DNA of 64,000 nucleotides from Rossellomorea aquimaris (GCF_020172085.1 NZ_JAIVAT010000003.1:1240001-1304000); one strand, 5' to 3'. Shown: positions 18,000 through 25,996, counted from the stretch's first letter. Program-made: numbers and translations. The notes: generated by a model from the sequence alone, not told the origin.

Positions 18000-18267
18000 T
18001 TCGATTCCCCCTCTAAACTACATCACACAATAAGTCGAAAAGTTTTCGTTCTAAACGAACTTTTCTCACATTTACATCTTAATACAAGCGATTACATAAG
18101 TAAATAACAATAAAGTTATTGTTTTTGATAAGTTTTACTTATCTAAATGATTAAACTCCTTTGGGTTTCTAGAGAAATATTGGTATAACAACATTTTTCA
18201 CCTTGTCAAATCGTGTCAGATTTCAATTAATATTATTTTGAAAAAATAAATCTGTTAGCCTTTTCCT
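18000..18267 (-). promoter_or_regulatory. citB control region with CcpC-type dyad
   Basis: This gene-free stretch lies between citB and sspO. At 18128-18142 is ATAA-GTTTTAC-TTAT, the ATAA-N7-TTAT dyad bound by CcpC, which represses citB in the absence of citrate. A second ATAACAATAAAGTTAT dyad with an 8-base spacer lies just downstream toward citB, near the probable -35. A weak promoter (TTATTT, 17 bp, TATTAA) can be proposed. A hairpin with GAAAAG/CTTTTC and TTCGTT/AACGAA arms (18037-18065) lies in the presumed leader. Confidence 0.6.
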
Positions 18268-18298
18268 TTAATAGGGAGCCTTGTTAAGTGGCATTCTA
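18268..18298 (+). promoter_or_regulatory. SigG-type promoter of sspO
   Basis: TTAATA (18268-18273), 18 bp, CATTCTA (18292-18298), close to the SigG consensus TGAATA-N18-CATACTA, 21 bp before the sspO start. Confidence 0.7.
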
Positions 18299-18319
18299 TC
18301 TACATGGAGGTGTTCTACA

Positions 18320-18469
18320 TTGGCAAAACGTAAATCAAATCATGTTATGAACGGAATGAATGCAGCGAAATCACAAGGCCAGGGTGCCGGATACAATGAA
18401 GAGTATTCCAATGAACCACTGACTGCAGCACAACGTCAGTTTAATAAAAAACGAAAAACAAACCAGTAA
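18320..18469 (+). CDS. sspO: Small acid-soluble spore protein O
   Basis: 49 residues from a TTG start (18320), preceded by GGAGGTG. The sequence begins [20 protein letters not shown] and ends in NKKRKTNQ, as in SspO (CotK) of B. subtilis. Minor spore-core protein, made in the forespore. Divergent from citB as in B. subtilis. Confidence 0.95.
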   Translation: MAKRKSNHVMNGMNAAKSQGQGAGYNEEYSNEPLTAAQRQFNKKRKTNQ

Positions 18470-18540
18470 CTGGTAAGGCTGAACATGTCAGTCAAGCAGA
18501 AATGGGCCGAGATGTTCTCCAACCCTACCTCTTTTCCCCT

Positions 18541-18616
18541 ACCCGCTTATGGAAAGAATAAAACCCACTTTGCTGAATATTCAACAAGGTGGGTTTTATA
18601 GTAGCCATAAGCGGGT
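18541..18616. terminator. Nested double hairpin between convergent genes
   Basis: Outer arms ACCCGCTTATGG (18541-18552) and CCATAAGCGGGT (18605-18616). Inner arms ATAAAACCCAC (18558-18568) and GTGGGTTTTAT (18589-18599), extended by TTTGCTGAAT/ATTCAACAAGG. It can stop transcription from sspO and from the convergent unknown gene; the outer arms are additional to a normal terminator. Confidence 0.75.
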
Positions 18617-18621
18617 TGAAT

Positions 18622-18879
18622 CTATTGTTCATTTACTTCATTCACAATAGAAGACAAGTCGGATTTGAATTGCTGAAGTTGGGCACGTTGAGTATCCGAA
18701 GCCACTTCAAGTGCATTTTCGATTTGTTGATAGGCCTCATTCACTTCATTTTTGAGATGAGCCAGTTGTGAGCCGTAGCTTGCTCCATCAAGTACAAGCT
18801 CATTGACCGTATTCTGTACTTCCGTCACGCTCTGTTCAGCCGCTTGAAACGCCTGCTGCTTGTTTTTATGGTAAGGCAT
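18622..18879 (-). CDS. Conserved hypothetical, helical hydrophilic protein
   Basis: 85 residues, no membrane segment and no cysteine. Composition (rich in Gln, Glu, Ala, Asn, with heptad-like spacing in LAHLKNEVNEAYQQIENAL) suggests a helical or coiled-coil protein. Ribosome site AAGGAGAGA precedes the ATG. It lies between sspO and sspP on the opposite strand, so a sporulation role is possible only by context. I do not recognise a family. Confidence 0.75.
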   Translation of the reverse strand: MPYHKNKQQAFQAAEQSVTEVQNTVNELVLDGASYGSQLAHLKNEVNEAYQQIENALEVASDTQRAQLQQFKSDLSSIVNEVNEQ

Positions 18880-18946
18880 GATTGATCTCTCCTTAATCAG
18901 AAATTAGCTTTTTTAGTATAGCCAAACACGATTGTATCCATACGTG

Positions 18947-18977
18947 TGAATAATTCATTCATTAAAAAAGCATTCTA
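18947..18977 (+). promoter_or_regulatory. SigG-type promoter of sspP
   Basis: TGAATA (18947-18952), exactly 18 bp, CATTCTA (18971-18977). The -35 is the full consensus and the -10 differs from CATACTA at one base. The sspP ATG is 20 bp downstream. Confidence 0.8.
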
Positions 18978-18997
18978 AATGATAGGAGGGATGAATC

Positions 18998-19135
18998 ATG
19001 AACAAAAATGATGGCAAAGATATGCGTAAAAATGCTCCAAAACAATCGGGACAGCCTGAGCCTTTGAGTGGATCACATAAAGTAAAGAATCGTAACCATA
19101 CCCGTCAAAAAAATAATAGTCACCACGATATGTAA
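18998..19135 (+). CDS. sspP: Small acid-soluble spore protein P
   Basis: 45 residues, [20 protein letters not shown] followed by [18 protein letters not shown] and ending HHDM, which closely follows B. subtilis SspP (CotL). Strong site ATAGGAGGG precedes the ATG. Forespore-expressed spore-core protein. Confidence 0.95.
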   Translation: MNKNDGKDMRKNAPKQSGQPEPLSGSHKVKNRNHTRQKNNSHHDM

Positions 19136-19144
19136 TCTATACAT

Positions 19145-19178
19145 GAGGGAGAGCAGCTTTCAGCCTGCTCTCCCTTTT
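19145..19178. terminator. Terminator between sspP and selA
   Basis: Arms GGGAGAGCAG (19147-19156) and CTGCTCTCCC (19165-19174), T-run on the plus strand. Confidence 0.85.
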
Positions 19179-20589
19179 ATCTGGTTTCTTGTATGTTATG
19201 TAGCGCATGGATGATTTCTGTCATTTCCTTCTGGGAGACTGTCCGTAAATCAAAAAGGACGGCATCCTCTTGAATCCTTGTCAAAATAGAGGGGCTTCCC
19301 TTTCGAAGCTTCGCGTGTATGTCTTGTGAGGAAAGAGCAGGATGACTGACGGAAACGATATATGTGTCCAATTCAACCTCAGGCATCGTCCCCCCTCCGA
19401 CCTGGCTCTTTCCTTCTGTTATGATTGTTGTGAAACCATTCTGCAGTGCTATTATACCGCCAGCAAAGTTCTTGGATTGAATCAGGATGTCTTCTTTGGT
19501 TCGCGTGATGGATTCAATGGTTGGATTTTTTTCTTTTTCTTCTCCCTTGATGTAGTGCAATAGCGTCATTTCAAGCGCTGCGAGAGTCATTTTATCGACA
19601 CGTAGCACGCGGGCAAGCTGATGCTTCTTCAGGTGGTCGATCCACTGCTTTCTTCCAGCAATGATTCCTGCCTGTGGCCCTCCTAATAATTTGTCCCCAC
19701 TGAATGAGACGAGGTCTGCCCCAGTATCCAGGACTGTCTTGACCACCGGCTCATGTCCGATTCCCAACTGTCTAAAGTCATAAAGTGCCCCGCTTCCCAA
19801 GTCTTCATAATAAAGGACATGGGAATGTTTTTTTGATAATGAAGCAAGTTCCTCTGTTGAAACGGAGGAAGTAAAACCTTTGATGATGAAATTGCTCTGA
19901 TGGACCTTCATTACCATGCTCGTTTCTTCGTTCACCGCTTCTTCATAGTCTCTTAGATGGGTTTTATTCGTCGTGCCTACTTCGTGTAGGATAGCCCCAC
20001 TTTCTTCCATGATAGAAGAGATACGGAATGATCCTCCAATCTCCACCAGTTCTCCTCTAGAAACAATTACTTCTTTATCTTTGGAAAGAGCAGAAAGGAT
20101 AAGAAAAACGGCTGCAGCATTATTATTGACAACCATTGCCGCTTCGGCACCTGTTAACTCACAGATGAATTTCTCCGCATGGGAATGCCTCGATCCCCTG
20201 TTCCCTTCCTCAATGTCATACTCGAGATTGCTGTAGTGACAAGTTGTAGTTATGACATGTTCCATTGCTTCCTTCCCTAATCTTGCCCGTCCCAGATTGG
20301 TATGTAAAATGGTACCTGTGGCGTTTATGATCCTACTAAGCGACAAGGAATAGGAGTCATGCATCATGGTTTCAGTTCGGTCAAAAACCTCATGAACGAA
20401 TTGGTCAGAAGTTGGATCAGGCCCTTCCCACTCATTGTTCAAAATGGAAGTACGAAATAATGAAATCACCTTTTTCAGCAGGTCCGTCCCTTTTTCCCAG
20501 GAAAGGTTGTGATGCTGAAGGAAAGTGCGGAATTGTTCGGTTTGCTGCAGTTCATGAATAGGTGGTATGTGTCGGGCGAGATGGTTCAT
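19177..20589 (-). CDS. selA: L-seryl-tRNA(Sec) selenium transferase
   Basis: 470 residues from ATG 20589 (GGGGG seven bases upstream; an earlier in-frame start 10 codons up covers the ribosome site). PLP-dependent enzyme that converts seryl-tRNA(Sec) to selenocysteyl-tRNA(Sec) using selenophosphate. Visible motifs: RIINATGTILHTNLGRA, NNNAAAVFLILSAL, YYEDLGSGALYDF and the PLP lysine in LVSFSGDKLLGGPQAG (Lys300). It lies between sspP and cotM, two genes adjacent in B. subtilis, so it is an insertion relative to that order. It is functionally linked to selD about 1.3 kb away. Confidence 0.95.
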   Translation of the reverse strand: MNHLARHIPPIHELQQTEQFRTFLQHHNLSWEKGTDLLKKVISLFRTSILNNEWEGPDPTSDQFVHEVFDRTETMMHDSYSLSLSRIINATGTILHTNLGRARLGKEAMEHVITTTCHYSNLEYDIEEGNRGSRHSHAEKFICELTGAEAAMVVNNNAAAVFLILSALSKDKEVIVSRGELVEIGGSFRISSIMEESGAILHEVGTTNKTHLRDYEEAVNEETSMVMKVHQSNFIIKGFTSSVSTEELASLSKKHSHVLYYEDLGSGALYDFRQLGIGHEPVVKTVLDTGADLVSFSGDKLLGGPQAGIIAGRKQWIDHLKKHQLARVLRVDKMTLAALEMTLLHYIKGEEKEKNPTIESITRTKEDILIQSKNFAGGIIALQNGFTTIITEGKSQVGGGTMPEVELDTYIVSVSHPALSSQDIHAKLRKGSPSILTRIQEDAVLFDLRTVSQKEMTEIIHALHNIQETR

Positions 20590-20689
20590 GGTTAATCCCC
20601 CTATTTTCTTTTTCCTCATTATAACACCCTCACCATTTAAATTAGAACGAATACAATATGTAAAAGACGTAGTTGGGGGTCAGGTGTAA

Positions 20690-21082
20690 ATGAGTAAGGA
20701 TAAGGGGGATTTCTATTTAGAGAACTGGGAGGAGGGTATGAAGGATTGGTTATTGGATCCTGCAACGGTTCAATTGGATGAACAGGAATTCCGAGTAGAC
20801 TTTCTTGACACGACGGAATCGTTCATCGTGGAAATCGAGACTGAAAATATTTGTCCGGAGGAATTGATCATAAAGAAAAAGGATACTCAATTATTGGTAT
20901 CGATCATGCTGAAGGATGAAAGTAAAATTAGAAAACGATCCATTCGATTTCCTTTTTGCTTAAAGCAACGAGCCATCACCTATTCCATTGAGCATCATAC
21001 AATTGAAATCAACGTTCCTAAAAAAGAATGTTCCACCCCTTCATCCTTCGTCATTCGAGTTCAAGGTTTGTCGAATGACTAA
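20690..21082 (+). CDS. cotM: CotM-like spore coat protein (Hsp20/alpha-crystallin family)
   Basis: 130 residues, short acidic N-terminus (NWEEGMKDWLLDP) followed by an Hsp20-like beta-sandwich (FIVEIETENICPEELIIKKKDTQL and the late HTIEINVPKK). This matches CotM, the alpha-crystallin-type outer coat protein of B. subtilis, in size and in its place near sspP and sspO. Sequence similarity is moderate, so the call leans partly on context. It is flanked by selA (divergent) and a very strong terminator. Confidence 0.75.
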   Translation: MSKDKGDFYLENWEEGMKDWLLDPATVQLDEQEFRVDFLDTTESFIVEIETENICPEELIIKKKDTQLLVSIMLKDESKIRKRSIRFPFCLKQRAITYSIEHHTIEINVPKKECSTPSSFVIRVQGLSND

Positions 21083-21103
21083 AGATCCTTCATTTATATA
21101 GAA

Positions 21104-21153
21104 AAAACAGAAGAAAAGGTCTTTGATGTGTCAAAGACCTTTTCTTCTGTTTT
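21104..21153. terminator. Very long perfect-stem terminator after cotM
   Basis: The hairpin has a stem of more than 20 bp: AACAGAAGAAAAGGTC plus TTTGA on the left, a TGTG loop, and the exact complement on the right. A and T tracts flank both sides, so it can act in both directions. Confidence 0.9.
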
Positions 21154-21201
21154 ATATGCCCGTTTTCGTAAATATTGTTACTTTTGAACAAGCGAGAGGT
21201 G

Positions 21202-21327
21202 GTTGATTTCCGCTCCAGGTGCTCGCTTTCCGCGGGGCTGGCGGTGAGCCTCCTCGGGCTTTGCCCTGTGGGGTCTCACCTGTCCAGCGTTTCCCGCAGG
21301 AGTCGAGCACCTTCCGCTTCAATCAAC
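21202..21327. repeat. 126-bp GC-rich imperfect palindrome (interspersed Bacillaceae-type repeat)
   Basis: Starts GTTGATTTCCGCTCCAGGTG and ends with the near-complement CACCTTCCGCTTCAATCAAC. Inner arms include TTTCCGCGGG/CCCGCAGGAG and GGTGAGCC/GGTCTCACC. The GC content is well above its surroundings. I recall near-identical sequences scattered in many Bacillaceae genomes. The rest of the 21083-21520 gap holds the cotM terminator and, from 21330 on, no feature I can name. Confidence 0.7.
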
Positions 21328-21520
21328 TGTACAAGCATAAATGTTTCAGTAATAATACTTTAAATGTCGGGATAACTTACACCAACTTTAGTAGTTGCAG
21401 TGATCAATTATAGTTAATAGTACTAATACAGTTCCCTTCACCCTCAGGCACACACTCAATGACAGAGCAACTGCAGGATCACAGGCTGTGAAAAAATAAT
21501 AACAATCTTTGCGGATAGAG

Positions 21521-21763
21521 TTATTTATGAAGTTCAATGATCGTTATGATCTGGTTGACATCAGGGAAAACGCCTGTGTCCAGTTTGGAATAAATCTTAT
21601 CTTCCCCCACTGTAATTTCGAATGCGCCCCCAGAAGACGGCACTAACTTCAATTGTCCAATGTCGGACCTAAAATGATTGAACAGCTGTTCCGCGAAACT
21701 CGCGGCTTTAGGTGCGTAGTTTCACATCATGCAAAATTCAATGGTCAACATGATTTTGTTCAT
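21521..21763 (-). CDS. SelT/SelW/SelH (Rdx) family selenoprotein with in-frame TGA as selenocysteine
   Basis: 80 residues if TGA at 21722-21724 is read as Sec14. The N-terminus reads MNKIMLTIEFCMMUNYAPKA, placing Sec in the CxxU redox motif that defines this family; cysteine homologues have CxxC. The C-terminal part (SSGGAFEITVGEDKIYSKLD, then TGVFPD) matches the family's conserved end. Ribosome site GGAGGAGG is optimal. A 6-bp hairpin with a GTT loop follows the TGA. It is divergent from selD, with 174 bp between. Likely a thioredoxin-fold oxidoreductase; substrate unknown. Confidence 0.92.
21691..21705 (-). promoter_or_regulatory. bSECIS-like hairpin of the SelW-like gene
   Basis: On the mRNA strand, CCGCGA-GTT-TCGCGG forms a perfect 6-bp stem. 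The loop begins 23 bases after the TGA and starts with GU, consistent with bacterial SECIS rules (short stem, G early in the apical loop, roughly 16 to 37 bases after UGA) for SelB binding. Confidence 0.8.
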
Positions 21764-21937
21764 CAGAATCCTCCTCCATATCATGTGAATGCGTTTGCTA
21801 TTATAGTTCATTCTATAGGATGGAAAATGTGCGTGCAAATATTCATCACTTTGTAAAAGTTCTTTGCGCTTCTCCTTTGCCCGATTGCATTTTTTTCCTG
21901 TACAATAAGACTATTCATACATAAAGGGGTGAAGTAG

Positions 21938-22990
21938 ATGAGCAAGGAAGAAATTATCCGATTAACAGAACTTTCTTCAAAAGCTGGCTGAGGGTGCAAA
22001 CTTAGTCCAAGTGACCTGACGCAAGTGTTGCGTCAGCTACCCCCTCAACCATACACTAAGGAATTATTGGTAGGAAGCGAATCATCTGACGATGGAGGCA
22101 TCTTTCAACTGACAGCCGATCTTGCCATGGTACAAACCGTTGATTATTTCACACCGATTGTGGATGATCCTTTCCAATTCGGACAAATTGCTGCTGCTAA
22201 CGCGTTAAGTGATGTGTACGCAATGGGTGGTACTCCCAAAACCGTCTTAAATATTGTAGGCTTCCCCATTAAAAAGCTAGGGGGAAAAATACTTGCCGAA
22301 ATTCTATCAGGAGCACAAAGCAAAGTGATAGAAGCCGGTGCAGTGACAGTTGGTGGTCATTCCATCGACGATCAAGAACCCAAGTTCGGACTGAGTGTTA
22401 CGGGTATCGTTCATCCTGAAAGATACTGGACCAATAATGGTGCTCAAGAAGGAGACATACTAGTTTTGACGAAACCCTTGGGTGTAGGGATCATGACGAC
22501 AGGCATCAAGCGTCAGGTTGTAACTCACGACCAAGAAATGTCCGTCATCCAGGTCATGAGCATGTTAAATAAAAAGGCTGCAGAAGTATTGCAAGAATTC
22601 AGTCCGAATGCCGTAACCGATGTGACAGGCTTCGGCTTAATGGGACATGCTTATGAAATGGCAAAAGGAAGTAACCTATCGCTTGAATTCTCCTATGCCT
22701 CTATCCCCCTTTTAGAAGGGACGAAAGAATTGGCTGATCAAGGTATCATTCCTGGAGGATCGAAAGCGAACCACAAATGGCTACAAGAAAAGGTCAACTA
22801 TGATCCTGATCTTACTCAGGAAGAACAATGGATTCTCTGTGATGCCATCACTTCAGGTGGATTGCTTATCAGTTTGCCTGCTTCTCAAGGTGAAAGATAT
22901 CTTGAAGAACTAAATAAGCACGCCATCACAGCCAGTATAATCGGTCGCGTCAAACCGAAACAAAATTGGAGTATCTCGGTGAAAAAATAA
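21938..22990 (+). CDS. selD: Selenide, water dikinase SelD, itself a selenoprotein (in-frame TGA)
   Basis: 350 residues when TGA 21989-21991 is read as Sec18. The N-terminus is MSKEEIIRLTELSSKAGUGC followed by KLSP, aligning with AGCGCK of E. coli SelD, where the first Cys is catalytic. The enzyme makes selenophosphate from selenide and ATP for SelA. The kinase part is intact: VGSESSDDGGIFQLTADLAM, QTVDYFTPIVDDPFQFGQIA, ANALSDVYAMGG and DVTGFGLMGHAYEMA. Ribosome site AAAGGGGTGAAG. Without recoding, translation would stop after 17 residues, and the next in-frame start (GTG 22025) lacks the active site. Confidence 0.96.
22016..22036 (+). promoter_or_regulatory. bSECIS-like hairpin of selD
   Basis: CTGACGCAA-GTG-TTGCGTCAG is a perfect 9-bp stem with a three-base GTG loop. 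The loop lies 34 bases after the TGA, at the far end of the accepted range. The loop starts with GU as in the SelW-like gene. Confidence 0.8.
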
Positions 22991-23022
22991 ACGGTGAATC
23001 CTTAGGATTCACCGTTTATTTT
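22986..23022. terminator. Bidirectional terminator between selD and the helicase gene
   Basis: Arms AAATAAACGGTGAATCC and GGATTCACCGTTTATTT around TTA. Both stop codons (22988-22990 and 23016-23018) lie in the stem. Confidence 0.9.
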
Positions 23023-25235
23023 TCTTCAATCATTTTGAAAAATTGGCCTGTTATTTTCTTTGATAAAATTCTTACGTGGAATGGGAATGGATGCGCCCCA
23101 TTTGCAAATGAGTTGAACCAAATCACTTTATCGTCAAGTGCAATAAAAGGAATCGAAGTTGATGAGTCCTTTAATACGATCTTTGCATCCTGAGCTGATT
23201 CAATACCTGATTGACAGCGAATCACCACCTGCTTATCTTCTGCTGCAGTTTGTAATGCCATCATTAATGGTCGTGGAATATCTTTTTTATCTTGGACGTT
23301 CACTATAATTTTGGTTTTTGCTGCTTTAAAATCTTTTAATAACTTATTGAAATCATTGGATTCGATCCACTTCATTTTCTTTGTGGACGTGGGATAGAGT
23401 GAACTGCTATTCTCACTTTTTCCTTCAAGTTGAAGGTGAGAAATCAATTGATGTACAGGTTTGGATCTATCGGTCTTTTGTTGAATGAATGCATCGTTTC
23501 CAACAAGGATAAACTTCCCCCTTGCACGAGTGATGGCTACATTAATAAGCCTTTCGCTTCCTTTTTGGGTAATCAACCTTCCTGGCTTACTGTGGGATTC
23601 CCCATCAACAAGATCAAACAGAATCATATCATTTTCAGATCCTTGAAAGCCGTGAACAGTAGATGCATATAGATCCTCAGAAGCCCGCCCACTCCTTACC
23701 AATTCATCCAGCAACAGATTATACCATTTTGCCTGAGCTCGATACGGTGTCACCACACCAATTGAAGGCAACCCATCCCCCATTGCCTGAATAATCAGCT
23801 GAATAGATACCAGACTCGATAACACATTCCATCTTGATCCTTTTTGAGTTTCTGCCCACTCCGTCCCTTCTATGAGTGAAAATAATACGGCACCATATGA
23901 AGGAAAGGGTTTTTTTTCGGTGATGCAAGAACGAATCGCTTCTACGGAAGGATGATCTCCCACTCTTGAATGATAAATATAATGGTTGGAGAATGATGAA
24001 ATACTCGGGTGCATGCGTCTCTGTTCCGGAAGCAATAATAGTTGGGGATGATCCTCCCCTCTCTCTACGGCATCCGCCACACCTGATGAATGAAAGATGT
24101 CTTCCTTTAACCATTTGACTGCCATGCTGTGAAAAGAAGTTGAAATGGGTGGCAGCTGTTTGAAGTCCCCACAGATGATGATCCTGTTCCCAAGCGACGC
24201 AGCGAATGCAACTTGGGGAACATATGCCATACTTGCTTCATCCACAATGATTAGGTCGAATTCCTGTTCATAAAGGAGCTTATCGATAGCTGCTTTCGAT
24301 AGAGTTGTCCCGATCACTTTAGCCTCTGAGACCAGATCCCCTTCTCTCCTCTTAAAGGTTTCTTTGATTTTTTGGTAATGTACTTCAAGTTGTGACAACC
24401 TTTCTGAATCATATGCAGAATAGGTTTTGGATAACTTTTTTTTCAGCCTTTTTCTATAGATTTCAACCTTTCCTTTTTCCTCGGAAAGGGATGGGTCCTG
24501 TTGTTCCAATAATTGAAGAACATTCAAATCTGTGACATCTTCATTTATACGTTTTCTGCTTGCTCCGTATCTTATGACTTCTCCAGGTATCCACCTGTCA
24601 TGGCTGCTTAGAAAATGATGCATTTCTTCTATTAATACATCCACTGCAGCATTACTATGGGAAAGAAGGAGCACTTTTTTTCCCTCTGAATAATGATAAG
24701 CCGCCACTCGGGCAAGGGTATAGGTCTTTCCTGTACCCGGAGGTCCCCACAGATATGTGACGGGGTTATACTTGCTTCTGACATATGCTTCGTGCAGTGG
24801 TGATTTATATTCAAACTGTTTTTTGTTTTTTTCAGGAAACATAACCTGGTGAATTCGCTCTGTTTTCCCATGACGTTCCTTGGCCTCATCCAATCGTTCC
24901 ATGAGCTTTTCAAGGATGTCCCAGGGTTCATGAAGAATCTGTCCATAGGTAATCGTATCTCCCAGAAACTGATCGAACTCAAGTATGCACTCACGCTCCT
25001 CTGAACTAATCACCACGCCTTGGATCAAGGATTGCTTACGCTTAAAGATGACGCTTCCCCCCTCGGGTAGCAAAGCTTGATAGTGAAAGGTGAACCAATA
25101 GATATAAGCACCTTCCTCTTTTCGTATGCATCTACCTTCTTCAATAGGGACACCTGAATTTTCTCGTTTTTTCAACTGTAGAATTTCCATATCAAGAGCA
25201 GTTTTCCACTCATCTATCATGTTCATTATTTTCAT
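23016..25235 (-). CDS. Superfamily 1 (UPF1/DNA2-like) helicase with C-terminal nuclease-like domain
   Basis: 739 residues from ATG 25235 (AAAGGTG six bases upstream; an ATG six codons earlier overlaps it). Walker A is LWGPPGTGKTYTLARV at about residues 162-177, Walker B is IIVDEASMAYVPQ, and motifs III-VI appear as ICGDFKQLPPIS, LPEQRRMHPSIS, STVHGFQGSENDMILFD and LINVAITRARGKFILVGN. The last 100 residues (KIIVNVQDKKDIPRPL, IKFVVRCQSG-like, FIALDDKVIWFNS) resemble a PLD-type domain found fused to such helicases. It probably acts on DNA or RNA; its biological role is unknown. Confidence 0.85.
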   Translation of the reverse strand: MKIMNMIDEWKTALDMEILQLKKRENSGVPIEEGRCIRKEEGAYIYWFTFHYQALLPEGGSVIFKRKQSLIQGVVISSEERECILEFDQFLGDTITYGQILHEPWDILEKLMERLDEAKERHGKTERIHQVMFPEKNKKQFEYKSPLHEAYVRSKYNPVTYLWGPPGTGKTYTLARVAAYHYSEGKKVLLLSHSNAAVDVLIEEMHHFLSSHDRWIPGEVIRYGASRKRINEDVTDLNVLQLLEQQDPSLSEEKGKVEIYRKRLKKKLSKTYSAYDSERLSQLEVHYQKIKETFKRREGDLVSEAKVIGTTLSKAAIDKLLYEQEFDLIIVDEASMAYVPQVAFAASLGNRIIICGDFKQLPPISTSFHSMAVKWLKEDIFHSSGVADAVERGEDHPQLLLLPEQRRMHPSISSFSNHYIYHSRVGDHPSVEAIRSCITEKKPFPSYGAVLFSLIEGTEWAETQKGSRWNVLSSLVSIQLIIQAMGDGLPSIGVVTPYRAQAKWYNLLLDELVRSGRASEDLYASTVHGFQGSENDMILFDLVDGESHSKPGRLITQKGSERLINVAITRARGKFILVGNDAFIQQKTDRSKPVHQLISHLQLEGKSENSSSLYPTSTKKMKWIESNDFNKLLKDFKAAKTKIIVNVQDKKDIPRPLMMALQTAAEDKQVVIRCQSGIESAQDAKIVLKDSSTSIPFIALDDKVIWFNSFANGAHPFPFHVRILSKKITGQFFKMIEEK

Positions 25236-25313
25236 CGTAATCACCTTTGTCATACTTTAAAAATCAAGAACCTTATCATATCAATTTATTGAATGCGTGT
25301 ATAGGTAATCAAA

Positions 25314-25343
25314 AAAAGAACCGTTCACAAAGCAACGGTTCTT
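25314..25343. terminator. Terminator downstream of the lytic transglycosylase gene
   Basis: Arms AAGAACCGTT and AACGGTTCTT with flanking A and T runs. Confidence 0.85.
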
Positions 25344-25360
25344 TTGATCTGGTTCATCTA

Positions 25361-25996
25361 TTACATAGGCTTTCCTGTTGTTTTCTTATCCTCTTCCACG
25401 AATCGATCAGCATAATACAAAACGTCTTCTACATATTGTTCACTGTGATTATAGGCAAATACCGCTTGTTCGATATTTCCATCAGCCGCCCCATTTCGTG
25501 CCAGATAGTTAGCGGCACTGAATATGGCATCTTCTATTTGGAAAGGATCCGCTTTTCCATCCCCGTTTGCATCCACCCCGTATCCTCCATATTTCTTAAT
25601 AATAGCGGGGTCTGTCTTTTGATCTGAGGGGATGTTTCCCTCCCCAAGTCCTGAGCAGCTAGGGTGTGACCAGCCTACAAAGGTACAAGGCATGAATTGC
25701 ATGTGTCCTTCAGCTCCCGCTGGAGAAACAAGCGTCTTCATTGTGGAGAATTTCGTCTCAACTCGATGATGAGCGGCCAGTAAATACCAAGGTACACCGT
25801 ATTTTTCCTGAGCGGCTTTATAGATAGGGATATACTGGGCGGGAATTTCTTCTTTTCCAATCGAAGAAAGGTTATATGATTGATCCCCAATGTTGACAGC
25901 ATAATAAAGCGCTAAAATGACGAAGGGGATGAGTATGATCTTTAAAGGTGATGAAGTTTTCTTGTTTTTTGGCCGTTTTTTTCGTGTTTTAGGCAT
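25361..25996 (-). CDS. Membrane-anchored lytic transglycosylase (SLT-type)
   Basis: 211 residues: a very basic N-terminus (MPKTRKKRPKNKK), one membrane segment (ILIPFVILALYYAVNI) and an extracellular lysozyme-like domain. The catalytic Glu is probably Glu80 in LLAAHHRVETKF. Further motifs are GHMQFMPCTFVGW, DANGDGKADPFQIEDAIFSA and AVFAYNHSEQYVEDVL. The family cleaves the glycan backbone of peptidoglycan. AAAGGA precedes the ATG. Confidence 0.87.
   Translation of the reverse strand: MPKTRKKRPKNKKTSSPLKIILIPFVILALYYAVNIGDQSYNLSSIGKEEIPAQYIPIYKAAQEKYGVPWYLLAAHHRVETKFSTMKTLVSPAGAEGHMQFMPCTFVGWSHPSCSGLGEGNIPSDQKTDPAIIKKYGGYGVDANGDGKADPFQIEDAIFSAANYLARNGAADGNIEQAVFAYNHSEQYVEDVLYYADRFVEEDKKTTGKPM

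Noticed and set aside
21330..21520. Possible tRNA-Sec gene near selD
   Set aside because: I looked for an acceptor stem, a long extra arm and a TCA anticodon here and in the other large gaps, and found no cloverleaf.
22025..22990. selD starting at GTG 22025 as a normal, Sec-free gene
   Set aside because: It would lack the N-terminal catalytic segment, and the TGA frame upstream has a proper ribosome site, SelD-like sequence and a bSECIS-type hairpin.
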